Assembly (NCBI RefSeq): GCF_036898825.1
Contig: NZ_JARUND010000002.1
Span: forward strand, 4,402,001-4,466,000
DNA length: 64,000 bases
DNA from: Streptomyces sp. B21-083
Lineage (GTDB): Bacteria > Actinomycetota > Actinomycetes > Streptomycetales > Streptomycetaceae
Direction: 5' to 3'
Of this stretch, positions 52,324-60,111 are shown piece after piece (the stretch's first letter is position 1; each line of letters begins with the position of its first letter). The notes beneath the pieces are model-generated. The model made no database searches, was not told the origin of the DNA, and saw nothing but the letters and a program-made list of their open reading frames with translations. The position numbers and the translations under genes were made by a program.

Positions 52324-53877
52324 ATGACGCCCACGACTGAGCTCCGCACCCCGCGGCCCTGCCCGGTCGACCTGCCCGGCCCGGAGGGCGACAACTCGAT
52401 CGCGCGCGAACCGCTCTGGCACGCGTACGGGGCCGGCGCTGACCGGCCCGAGCCGCCCCACTGGACCTGGACGCCCGAGGCCCCGCCTGACACGCACGTG
52501 CGGCCCGCGCCGCCGACCGGGGACGGGGTCCGCACGGTGCTGCCGCTGGGCACCACCGGGCTGCTCTCCGCCCTGCGGTACCCGGACCGGCCGACGGCCG
52601 ACGGGCCTGCGGGCGGGTCTGCCGGCGCGGGTCCGGTGGATGCCGAGCGGCTCGCGCACGCGCTGGTCACGGCCTTCGGGCCGCAGCGCCGGGAGCCGGA
52701 GAACCCGTACAACGACCACCGCCCGTACGCCTCCGCGCGCTGTCTCTTCCCCGTCCACGCCTTCGTGGACGGCGGCGGCCCGCGGCCCTGGCGACTGCTG
52801 GAGCCCGACCTGCACGCGCTGACCGGCGCGCCCGGTCCCGGCCCGGCCCGGCGGATCGCGCTGACCGGGCGCTACACGGCGGTTCCGGCAGCCTACAAGT
52901 GGTTCCGCGGCTCGCTCGTCGCCATCGAACTCGGCATGGTGCTGCGCTCGCTCGGCATCGGCCTGGAACTCTTCGGGGTGCCCGCGCGGCTGCGGCTGCC
53001 CGGCCCGGACGCGCACGGGCTGCTCTCCGGGCTCGGCTTCGAGGCTCCCTGGGAGTGGTCCCTGCCGCTCACCGTGGAACTGGGCGGTGAGCGGACACCC
53101 CCGGCCGCCCGCACGGACGCCGTCCCGCTGCCGGCCCCGCCGGCCGCGGGCGATCCCGCGCTGGCGGACCTCGTACGGGTCAACCGCGGCCAGCGGTACG
53201 ACGGCCGGGCGCACCCCCTGACCGCGGCGATCCCGGCCGGGCTCGGCCGCTCGGCGGTGGCGCCCGACTGGGCGGAGCTGCTGTGGCGGCGCCACTCGGG
53301 CCGGATGCCGCGCGCCCTGCACGGGATGACCGGGCGGCGCAGGCGGGTGCCGGCCGAGGCGTTGGACAGCGCGCTGCGCTGGCTGTCCGTACCGCCGCCC
53401 GGACCGGACCTCGCGGCGGCCTTCGCGGGGATCCGGGTCACGGTGGTGACGCACGGGGTCGACGGCACGGCCGACGGGGTGCACCGGGCGGACCGCGGCG
53501 CGGCCCGGCTGGTGCGCGAGGACGCCTCGGCCGCCGAACGGCTGGAGGAGCAGTACGGCTACGGGGTTTCGCCCGTCAACGGCTGCGGGATCCGCAACGC
53601 CCCGATGTCGGTGTTCCTCTCGGTGCGCCCCCGGGAGCTGTTCGAGCGGCTGGGCCCGGGTGGCTGGGGCGCGGCCCAGCACGCGGCCGGCTGGGCGGTG
53701 CACGGGCTGTGCCTGTCGGCGGCGGCCTCGGGGCTGTTCGCGCGGCCCGTGAGGGCGTTCAAGGAAATACCCACGCAGCGTGTCCTCGGCCTGGAGGAGG
53801 ACGAGACCATCGTCCTGTCCGCGGTCGTGGGGGTCCCGCAGGAGACCGGCGGCGCGCTGCTCGACCTGCGACGGTGA
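52324..53877 (+). CDS. nitroreductase-fold protein of thiopeptide cluster type (second dehydrogenase-like)
   Basis: 517 residues, ATG with GGAGG upstream. The N-terminal half has a SagB-like N-domain flavour (NDHRPYASARCLFPVHAFV, AYKWFRGSLVAIELGMVLRSLGIGLELFGVPARLRL). The C-terminal half contains a weak nitroreductase pattern: LLWRRHSGRMPRALHGMTGRRRRVPAEALDSALRWL, GVSPVNGCGIRNAPMSVFLSV and GWAVHGLCLSAAASGLFARPVRAFKEIPTQRVLGL. Compared with the SagB protein at 41895 it is divergent and several FMN-contact positions look changed. It may oxidise a different ring set or act as a structural partner. The cluster thus has two dehydrogenase-like proteins. Confidence 0.65.
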   Translation: MTPTTELRTPRPCPVDLPGPEGDNSIAREPLWHAYGAGADRPEPPHWTWTPEAPPDTHVRPAPPTGDGVRTVLPLGTTGLLSALRYPDRPTADGPAGGSAGAGPVDAERLAHALVTAFGPQRREPENPYNDHRPYASARCLFPVHAFVDGGGPRPWRLLEPDLHALTGAPGPGPARRIALTGRYTAVPAAYKWFRGSLVAIELGMVLRSLGIGLELFGVPARLRLPGPDAHGLLSGLGFEAPWEWSLPLTVELGGERTPPAARTDAVPLPAPPAAGDPALADLVRVNRGQRYDGRAHPLTAAIPAGLGRSAVAPDWAELLWRRHSGRMPRALHGMTGRRRRVPAEALDSALRWLSVPPPGPDLAAAFAGIRVTVVTHGVDGTADGVHRADRGAARLVREDASAAERLEEQYGYGVSPVNGCGIRNAPMSVFLSVRPRELFERLGPGGWGAAQHAAGWAVHGLCLSAAASGLFARPVRAFKEIPTQRVLGLEEDETIVLSAVVGVPQETGGALLDLRR

Positions 53878-53891
53878 AGGGAACCTCACAC

Positions 53892-54809
53892 ATGACGAAC
53901 GAGCAGACGGCCTGGACGGCCTGGCACCTGCACCTGGGCACCACCGCCCGGTCCGCGCACGACCGGGTGGTGACCGAGGCCATCGGCCCGGCGGTCGCGC
54001 ACCTGGACGGCCGGGCCTGGTTCTTCATCCGCTACTGGCAGCGCGGTCCGCACCTGCGGCTGCGGGTCGCGGGTCTGGCGCCGGACGAACTCCCCGGATT
54101 CGAGAAGGTCCTGGGGGCGCGGCTGGCCGACGCGGGTCGGCTCGCCCCGCAGGAGGAGCCGCTGGACGCCGAGGCGTTCCGGGCGGGTGCGGGGGTGCTG
54201 GCGGCCGGGGAGAGCGGGGAGAACCGTTCCCTGCAGTCGCTGCTGCCGCCCGGCGTGCACGCGGCCCGGTACGAGCCGGAGTACGGCAGGTACGGGGGGC
54301 CGGCGCTGATGCCCGCGAGCGAGCGGATGTTCCGGGTGTCGAGCGAACTCGTCCTGGCCCTGGTGCCGCGGATCCGCGGTAAGGCGCACCGCGCGCAGTT
54401 GGCCCTGCGGGGGACGATGGCGGCTGCCTCTGCGCTCGGCGGCCCGGACGAGCGGGCCTCGTACTACGCGCACGGCCTGGCGGCCTGGCGGGGCTGGGCG
54501 GCGCAGGCGGGGTACGGAGACCAGGTGCTGGATTCGGTCACCGCGATCGCGGGCAACGGGGACGGCTCCGCCGTCGACCCGCTGGCGCACGGCCCGTTCG
54601 GCGGCTGGCACGAGGAGGCCGGGGTGCTGGTGGACGCGGTACGGGCGGCCTCGCCGGTACCGCCGGGGATGATCCTTTCCTCGCACACGCACATGCTGCA
54701 CAACCGGCTGGGGCTGAGCATGCTGGAGGAGCTGCGCACGTACGCCTGGCTGGCGAACGCCTTCCCGGCGCCGACGGGTGCGGCCCCGCACCTGGCGCCC
54801 GTCGGCTGA
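53892..54809 (+). CDS. thiopeptide-type LanB C-domain (glutamate-eliminating, TbtC type)
   Basis: 305 residues, ATG preceded by GAAGGGA. Classic thiopep_ocin/SpaB_C pattern: TAWTAWHLHLGTTARSAHDRVVTEAIGPAVAHLDGRAWFFIRYWQRGPHLRLRVAGL at the N-terminus, RYEPEYGRYGGPALMPASERMFRVSSELVLAL in the middle and SHTHMLHNRLGLSMLEELRTYAWLA near the end. It removes glutamate from glutamylated Ser/Thr to leave dehydroalanine and dehydrobutyrine. It is the last gene of the coupled run and works with the glutamylating protein at 46029. Tandem repeats and a terminator follow. Confidence 0.9.
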   Translation: MTNEQTAWTAWHLHLGTTARSAHDRVVTEAIGPAVAHLDGRAWFFIRYWQRGPHLRLRVAGLAPDELPGFEKVLGARLADAGRLAPQEEPLDAEAFRAGAGVLAAGESGENRSLQSLLPPGVHAARYEPEYGRYGGPALMPASERMFRVSSELVLALVPRIRGKAHRAQLALRGTMAAASALGGPDERASYYAHGLAAWRGWAAQAGYGDQVLDSVTAIAGNGDGSAVDPLAHGPFGGWHEEAGVLVDAVRAASPVPPGMILSSHTHMLHNRLGLSMLEELRTYAWLANAFPAPTGAAPHLAPVG

Positions 54810-54840
54810 ACGGCCGCGCGCAGCCGGTCGTACCCGCTAC

Positions 54841-54910
54841 GCGCGAAACCGCGTAGCGCGAAACCGCGTAGCGCGAAACCGCGTAGCGCGAAACCGCGTA
54901 GCGCGAAACC
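54841..54910. repeat. 15-bp tandem repeats at the end of the operon
   Basis: Four perfect copies of GCGCGAAACCGCGTA (54841-54900) and a 10-base partial fifth copy (54901-54910). They start 31 bases after the last cluster gene and run straight into the terminator stem. The unit contains partly self-complementary TACGCG/CGCGTA, so the RNA could fold. No function known. Confidence 0.92.
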
Positions 54911-54958
54911 GGACGCCGAGGGCCCGGCCGGAGGATCCGGCCGGGCCCTCGGCGTCCG
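54910..54958. terminator. very strong bidirectional terminator
   Basis: A 23-bp perfect stem: the arm at 54910-54932, beginning CGGACGCCGAGGGCCC, and its complement at 54936-54958 enclose GGA. It lies between the convergent last RiPP gene and the YceI gene (stop 54981), ending both transcripts. It marks the likely right border of the enzyme operon. Confidence 0.92.
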
Positions 54959-54980
54959 GCGGCGTGCGGGACGGCGCGCG

Positions 54981-55547
54981 TCACAGACCGCGGACGAAGA
55001 CGGCGGTGACGCGAACGCTCAGCCGGGGTCCGACCATGCCCCGCATCGCGCTCACGCCGAGCGCGTGCCGGTCCACCTGCGCGGTGGCCCGTACGACGAC
55101 GCGCGTGCCGCCCTTCGCGGTCTCGATGCCCGCGGGGTCCACGTCGATGGTCAGCGGGACGCTGTTGCCCTTGACCGTGAGGCGTCCCTCGACGATCCAG
55201 CCGGCCGTGGCGCCGCCGGTCAGGCGGTCGCCGGTGAAGCGCAGGACCGGGTGGCGCGCGGCGTCGAGGAAGCCGGCGCCGGTGACCTGGCGGTCCCGTC
55301 CGGGGTTGCCGGTGTTGAAGTCGGCGGCGTTCAGGCTGATGTCGAAGGCGCGCAGCGCGCCGCCCCCGTCGAGCTGTACGGCGCCCGCGCCGACCGGGAT
55401 CCGGCCGGAGACCGGTAGAAGGAAGAAGTGCCGGGCCCGGAACTCCACGGAGCTGGCTTCGGCGTCGATGTCCCAGAGGCCGCTCAGCTCGTCGAGGTGC
55501 GAAACGGCGGCGGTGGCGGCGGATGATGAGGAGAGGGAGGAGGACAT
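54981..55547 (-). CDS. YceI family protein
   Basis: 188 residues from the ATG at 55547 with AAGGAA eight bases upstream. The YceI lipocalin-like beta-barrel pattern is visible: GLWDIDAEASSVEFRARHFFLLPVSGRIPVGAGAVQL, the middle FDISLNAADFNTGNPGRDRQVTGAGFLDAARHPVLRFTGD, then WIVEGRLTVKGNSVPLTIDVD and a conserved RHALGV-type end. YceI proteins bind isoprenoid lipids or amphiphiles. No signal peptide is visible, so this one is probably cytoplasmic. It lies 113 bp downstream of the ABC permease gene, in the same direction. Confidence 0.87.
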   Translation of the reverse strand: MSSSLSSSSAATAAVSHLDELSGLWDIDAEASSVEFRARHFFLLPVSGRIPVGAGAVQLDGGGALRAFDISLNAADFNTGNPGRDRQVTGAGFLDAARHPVLRFTGDRLTGGATAGWIVEGRLTVKGNSVPLTIDVDPAGIETAKGGTRVVVRATAQVDRHALGVSAMRGMVGPRLSVRVTAVFVRGL

Positions 55548-55660
55548 GAGGGGGGTTCCTTCCGGGAGGGGTGTCACGGGGTCGCGAAACGTCGAGGGGG
55601 CCCCACAGTCGAGGCCCCCCGAGGACGTGCACGCCGTACGGGGCAGTCGCCCGGCCGGCA

Positions 55661-56482
55661 CTACTCCGGGCGCGGGTCCCAGCGGAAGCTGCGGACCGCG
55701 ATCAGGGCGCCGATGACGCCCCAGGCCGCCAGGACGGCCAGTTCCTTCCAGTGGAGGCTGCCGTCACCGGTGAACGGTGCGAGCATCGCGTCGTTGAACG
55801 GCTTGACGGGCAGCAGGCCCGCGATGTTGTTCAGCACCTCGGAGTGGATCGGGAAGTAGCTGCCCGAGATGAAGACGAGCGGGAACTGGATGAACTGCAC
55901 CACCGCCGGGGCGGCTTCGGAGTTCTTGATGAGCGAGGCGACGCCCACGCCGAGCGCGCAGAAGCTCGCCGCGCCCAGGATCAGGGTGATGGCGACGACC
56001 GCCCAGGCCGTCGGCAATGTCACGCCGTACAGCGAGCCGATGCCGATGACCAGCGCCACGTCGATCACCGAGACCACCACGCAGTGCACGAGGAGTCCGG
56101 CGAAGTAGACCCAGGCGGGCAGTGGTGTGGCGTGCAGCCGCTTGAGGATGCCGGTCTGGCGGCGCATGGCCAGCACGATCGCGAGCTGGCCGTAGCAGGC
56201 GCCGAGCACCGAGACCGCGGCGATGGCCGGGGTGTAGTACTGCATGCCCGAGAGGCCGAAGAAGAACGTCTCGCCCTCGCCGCCGCTGAAGACGGCGCCG
56301 AAGATGCCGATGATGACGATCGGCAGGACGAAGGTGAACACCATCGACTGCGGGTTGCGCCAGAAGGACAGCTGCTCGAAGCGGATCTGGTGCCAGAGCA
56401 GGGCGAGTGAGCCCCGCTCGCCGTTCGCGGCGGCCGGGCGGCCTCCGGTACGGGTCGTCGTGGTCGGGGTCAGGGTGGTCAT
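55661..56482 (-). CDS. ABC-2 type transporter permease
   Basis: 273 residues. ABC-2 membrane fold with six hydrophobic segments. A cytoplasmic start, ALLWHQIRFEQLSFWRNPQSMVFTFVLPIVIIGIFGAVF, precedes a typical C-terminal PLVFISGSYFPIHSEVLNNIAGLLPVKPFNDAML. Its start overlaps the stop of the ATPase gene by four bases. Together they form an exporter of the drug/antibiotic type, a plausible export or self-resistance system for the neighbouring peptide, though the substrate cannot be read from sequence. Confidence 0.88.
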   Translation of the reverse strand: MTTLTPTTTTRTGGRPAAANGERGSLALLWHQIRFEQLSFWRNPQSMVFTFVLPIVIIGIFGAVFSGGEGETFFFGLSGMQYYTPAIAAVSVLGACYGQLAIVLAMRRQTGILKRLHATPLPAWVYFAGLLVHCVVVSVIDVALVIGIGSLYGVTLPTAWAVVAITLILGAASFCALGVGVASLIKNSEAAPAVVQFIQFPLVFISGSYFPIHSEVLNNIAGLLPVKPFNDAMLAPFTGDGSLHWKELAVLAAWGVIGALIAVRSFRWDPRPE

Positions 56483-57444
56483 GATCGGCTCCGATTCGGT
56501 CGGCGCCGTGTCCCGGCGGAGGACGGCGCGGAGGCTCCCTGGACCGCGTGCTCGCGGGTCAGGCCCAGGTAGACGTCCTCGAGGGTGGGCTGGTCGACGG
56601 TCAGCCGCTCCAGCGGAGTGCCGCGCCGCAGCGCCCAGTCGGTGAGTTTGAACAGGGCGGCGGTGGGCTCTTCGACCTCCGCCGTGACCAGGCCCTCGGC
56701 CACCTCGGCGACCGGGACGGGCACGTCGGAGACGACGGCGCCGCGCGGCAGCGCGAAACGGATCCGGGCGAGGGCGTTGTCGCGCCCGCCGAGGGTCTCG
56801 GGGGTGCCCGAGGCCACGACCTGCCCGGCCGCGACGACGACGACCGAGTCGGCGAGCGCCTGGGCCTCGTCCATGTAGTGGGTGGTCAGCACGATGGTGG
56901 TGCCGGCGTCGCGCAGGTTGCGGACGACGTCCCAGGCGCCGCGGCGGGCGTTCGGGTCGAAGCCGGTGGTCGGCTCGTCCAGGAACAGCAGCTGCGGGTT
57001 GCCGATGACGCCGAGCGCCAGGTCGAGCCGGCGCTTCTGGCCGCCGGACAGGTCCTTGACCTTGGCTCCGCGCTTCTCGTCGAGGCCGACCAGGTCGATC
57101 ACCTCGTCGACGTCGCGCGGGGCCGGGTAGTAGCCGGCGTTGCGCGCCACAGTCTCGCGGACGGACAGGTAGGGCTCGACGGCGATGTCCTGGAGCACGA
57201 GGCCGATCTGCCCGCGCAGGTAGCGTCCGCCGTCCTTGGTGCCGGGGTCGCGGCCGAGTACTTCCACCCGGCCCTCGTCACGTCGGCGGAACCCTTCCAG
57301 GATCTCCAGCGTGGTGGTCTTGCCCGCCCCGTTCGGGCCGAGCAGGGCGAAGATCTCTCCCTCTTCCACGGTGAAGTCCACGCCTCGGACCGCTTCGTGG
57401 TCGCCGTACTTCTTGCGCAGGCCCTCTACGGCCACCGCGGTCAC
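56479..57444 (-). CDS. ABC transporter ATP-binding protein
   Basis: 321 residues from the GTG at 57444, preceded by GGAGGA. Walker A GPNGAGKTTT, the Q-loop region LVLQDIAVEPYLSVRETV, the signature LSGGQKRRLDLALG, Walker B LLFLDEPTTGFD and the H-loop TTHYMDEAQ are intact. The DrrA/CcmA-like C-terminal extension ends VDQPTLEDVYLGLTREH. It drives the ABC-2 permease encoded next. The frame is open for 50 more codons upstream, but without a ribosome site. The promoter region contains a 14-bp palindrome shared with the divergent hydroxylase. Confidence 0.92.
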   Translation of the reverse strand: MTAVAVEGLRKKYGDHEAVRGVDFTVEEGEIFALLGPNGAGKTTTLEILEGFRRRDEGRVEVLGRDPGTKDGGRYLRGQIGLVLQDIAVEPYLSVRETVARNAGYYPAPRDVDEVIDLVGLDEKRGAKVKDLSGGQKRRLDLALGVIGNPQLLFLDEPTTGFDPNARRGAWDVVRNLRDAGTTIVLTTHYMDEAQALADSVVVVAAGQVVASGTPETLGGRDNALARIRFALPRGAVVSDVPVPVAEVAEGLVTAEVEEPTAALFKLTDWALRRGTPLERLTVDQPTLEDVYLGLTREHAVQGASAPSSAGTRRRPNRSRS

Positions 57445-57605
57445 TGCGGCTCCTCCGGATGCCTCACTGTGGTCCTCCCGGGTCGTTGTATCGCCCGCAG
57501 AACGGACTCCCGGGCGCTTTGCCGACGTTAGGGGCGGACAAGCGGTAGGACCGGCTCCGCAGAGCGTCCTGATGACGGAGGTCACGGAAGTCACGACAGT
57601 TGTCA

Positions 57606-57619
57606 GGTCACCGGTGACC
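57606..57619. promoter_or_regulatory. perfect palindrome in a divergent control region
   Basis: GGTCACCGGTGACC at 57606-57619 lies between the ABC ATPase start (57444, minus) and the FAD hydroxylase start (57714, plus). Two further GTCACG words occur in the preceding 30 bases. This is the form of a TetR/MarR-type operator that could co-control export and hydroxylation. No binding protein is identified. Confidence 0.4.
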
Positions 57620-57713
57620 CGGCATTGCCGCGGGGGTGGGGGACACCGAAGCTCGAAGCCGGAACAGGCCGGCAGATCGTGGCAGAGGAAGGGCGGTCGG
57701 AGACGTGCGGTTC

Positions 57714-58916
57714 ATGGAGGTCGGCGAGAACGCCGAGGAAGAACGGCAGATCACCGTGGTGGGTGCCGGGATCGGTGGTCTTGCGCTCGCCGGCGCACTG
57801 GCCGCGACCGGCACGTCGTACACGGTGTACGAGCAAGCCGACCGGTTCGCCGAGGTGGGTGCGGGAGTGCAGCTCTCCCCCAACGCCTTGCGCCCGCTGG
57901 CCCGTCTGGGCCTGGGACCCGCGCTGAGCGAGTGGGGCGTGCGGATCGAGGCGATGGAGGTGCGCGGCTGGACCGGCCGCCCGATCTCCCGGACACCGCT
58001 GGGCGAGGAGTGCGAGCGGCTCTACGGGGCCCCGTACCGGACCATCCACCGGGCGCACCTGCACGAGGCCCTGCTGTCGTTGGGCGACCGGGACCGGGTC
58101 AGGCTCAGGAGCCGGCTGGACTCGGTGGAGCAGGCGCCGGACGGTGCCAGGCTGTCCTTCGCCGACGGTACGGTCCGCACGGCGGGCGTGCTGGTGGGCG
58201 CGGACGGCATCCACTCCACGGTGCGCGAAGTGCTGCGCAAGGACGACCCGGAGTTCTCCGGACTCGGCATCTACCGCGGTCTCGTACCGGTGGAGAAGCT
58301 GCCGGCGGAGGCCCGCGAGGCCCTGGTGCGGCTGTGGCTCGGGCCGGGCGGTCACTTCGTGTGCTATCCCGTCGACGGCGGCCGGCAGATCAGCTTCGCC
58401 GCGACCGTCCCGATGGCGGACGCTCCGCACGAGTCCTGGTCGGCCCCGGCCGATCCGGCCGATCTGGTACGGGCCTTCGGCGGCTGGACCGGGCTGGTCC
58501 CGGACATCGCGCGCAATGCCGAGGTGCTGCACCAGTGGGCCCTGCACGACCGGGGTCCGCTGCGCCAGTGGTCGACCTCGCACATCACCCTGCTGGGGGA
58601 CGCCGCGCACCCGATGCTGCCGTTCATGGCCCAGGGCGCGAACCAGGCGATCGAGGACGCGATGGACCTGGCGGCCTGCCTGACGCAGGAGTCGGACTCC
58701 ACGGTCGCCGAGCGGCTGGCCCGGTACGAGGCCCTGCGCGTCCCGCGCACCGCCGAGATCCAGCGGGCCTCGCGCGGTAACGCCGACTTCCTGCACCTGC
58801 CCGACGGGCCGGCCCAGCGGCGGCGCGACGCCCGGATGGCGGTCGGCGCTTCCCTGCGCGACCGGGCGACCCTGTACGCGCACGAGACCGGCCGCAGCGT
58901 TATGGCCGGCGTCTAG
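57714..58916 (+). CDS. FAD-dependent aromatic hydroxylase (salicylate hydroxylase-like)
   Basis: About 400 residues; starts at 57705 (GTG) or 57714 (ATG) are both possible after GGAG, and I use the ATG. The FAD-binding motif is ITVVGAGIGGLALAGALAATG. The second family motif is GVLVGADGIHSTVREVL and the third is ITLLGDAAHPMLPFMAQGANQAIEDAMDLA. Group A flavin monooxygenases of this type hydroxylate phenolic acids, some with decarboxylation. With 3-amino-4-hydroxybenzoate genes 17 kb away, an aminophenolic acid is a conceivable substrate, but the distance and the intervening operon make this uncertain. Confidence 0.88.
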   Translation: MEVGENAEEERQITVVGAGIGGLALAGALAATGTSYTVYEQADRFAEVGAGVQLSPNALRPLARLGLGPALSEWGVRIEAMEVRGWTGRPISRTPLGEECERLYGAPYRTIHRAHLHEALLSLGDRDRVRLRSRLDSVEQAPDGARLSFADGTVRTAGVLVGADGIHSTVREVLRKDDPEFSGLGIYRGLVPVEKLPAEAREALVRLWLGPGGHFVCYPVDGGRQISFAATVPMADAPHESWSAPADPADLVRAFGGWTGLVPDIARNAEVLHQWALHDRGPLRQWSTSHITLLGDAAHPMLPFMAQGANQAIEDAMDLAACLTQESDSTVAERLARYEALRVPRTAEIQRASRGNADFLHLPDGPAQRRRDARMAVGASLRDRATLYAHETGRSVMAGV

Positions 58917-58930
58917 TCCAGAGCCCCGTG

Positions 58931-59418
58931 TTACCGGCTCAGGCGGCCGAACCTCCGTACCGCCAGTGGGAAGAAGACCGCCAGCAGGGCCAGCGGCCAG
59001 GCGACGGCCGCCCAGAGGTGTCCCGGTTCGCCGCCGGGATTGAAGCGGGCGAGGAGTTCGTCGGCCCGCACGCGTGCGTGCGGGCGCCCAGGTGGTAGAG
59101 GCGGCCGAACAGCTCCGGGTTCTGCCGGCCGCTCAGCTCCTCGTCGGGTGCCGCGTGCCAGCCGAGCAGGCCGATGCGGAAGCGGACCGCCTGGGCCTCG
59201 GTCAGCACGTCGTGGCCGGCCACCTCGACCCGGCCGCCGTCGGGCCTGAGCAGCGTTGACAGGATGCGGACCAAAGTCGTCCTGCCCGCGCCGTTCGGCC
59301 CGAGCACGCCGTGCACCGTGCACCGTGCCACGGGCGAGCAGGAGGTCGAGTCCGGACAGTGCGTGTACGTCGCCGTACTTCTTGTGTGCGCCTTCGACGG
59401 TGTCGCCGCGTCGACTAC
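58931..59418 (-). pseudogene. collapsed drrA-drrB type ABC transporter remnant
   Basis: From 59418 the minus strand reads an ABC ATPase start ([23 protein letters not shown]) after an AAGGAGG site, but the start codon is GTA. A 7-bp tandem duplication (CACGGTG repeated) then shifts the frame before [25 protein letters not shown], where the Walker lysine is Arg. The ATPase runs to [19 protein letters not shown]. After another frameshift (RADELLARF) it joins directly to a permease C-terminus, [31 protein letters not shown]. About 1.4 kb of a normal drrAB pair is missing. The gene cannot make a working transporter. Confidence 0.85.
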
Positions 59419-59445
59419 AGAACCCTCCTTGCTAGTTAAACTTGA

Positions 59446-60087
59446 TTAGTGAGCGTCCTCGGGGTGCTTCTCCCCCGTCGCGTACGGGTTCTCCTCGCCC
59501 TCGGCCAGGACACCGACGAACGGTTCGCCCTCGCCGGCGAACGTGTACGCCCCGCCCTCGATCCGGGCGATCAGACCCAGGGTCCACTCGGCCTCGGCGT
59601 CGGCCGTGTGGATCCAGAGGTTCATGATCTCGCCGATGTGGCCGAGCTGTTCGGGGCCGTTCTCGGGGACGTAGTTCTCGGTGACCGAGGCCCGCCACTC
59701 GCCGATGCGCCGGGTGCGTTCCTTGAGGAGGGTCACAGCCTCGTCACGCGGCAGGTCGACGACGAAGCCGATCGCCGCCGACTTGAGGTCCATCTGCTGG
59801 TCGTACGAGGTCAGAGCCTCGCGCAGCAGCCGCAGGAACTCGGCGGTGCCCTTGTCGGTGATCTCGTACTCCGTGCGGGGCGGGCCGCCGGCCGTGGAGG
59901 GAGCGATCTCGTGCGCGAGCAGCAGGCCCTGCTTGGCCATCTGCTTGAGCGCGTGGTAGATCGAGCCGGGCTTTGCGTTGGACCACTCGTGCGCGCCCCA
60001 GTACTCCAGGTCGTTGCGCACCTGATAGCCGTGGGCCCGCCCGTGTTGACGGACCGCACCGAGCACGAGGAGACGGATCGCTGACAT
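59446..60087 (-). CDS. PadR-family transcriptional regulator
   Basis: 213 residues. The PadR winged helix starts at once: IRLLVLGAVRQHGRAHGYQVRNDLEYWGAHEWSNAKPGSIYHALKQMAKQGLL, followed by PRTEYEITDKGTAEFLRLLREAL. The C-terminal half is a longer helical dimerisation domain (VIR-S4 type). It lies directly upstream of the collapsed drrAB remnant on the same strand, with about 28 bp between, so it was probably that transporter's repressor and is now without its main target, unless it controls other genes. Confidence 0.92.
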   Translation of the reverse strand: MSAIRLLVLGAVRQHGRAHGYQVRNDLEYWGAHEWSNAKPGSIYHALKQMAKQGLLLAHEIAPSTAGGPPRTEYEITDKGTAEFLRLLREALTSYDQQMDLKSAAIGFVVDLPRDEAVTLLKERTRRIGEWRASVTENYVPENGPEQLGHIGEIMNLWIHTADAEAEWTLGLIARIEGGAYTFAGEGEPFVGVLAEGEENPYATGEKHPEDAH

Positions 60088-60111
60088 GCCGTCCAGATTA
60101 GGACCTGGGCG

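Noticed and set aside
43679..54809. The cluster as a class I lanthipeptide or simple linear azole peptide
   Set aside because: No LanC cyclase is present, dehydratase domains are split, and the extra LanB-like protein plus lactazole-like leader favour a thiopeptide. A pyridine-lacking goadsporin-type peptide remains the main alternative.
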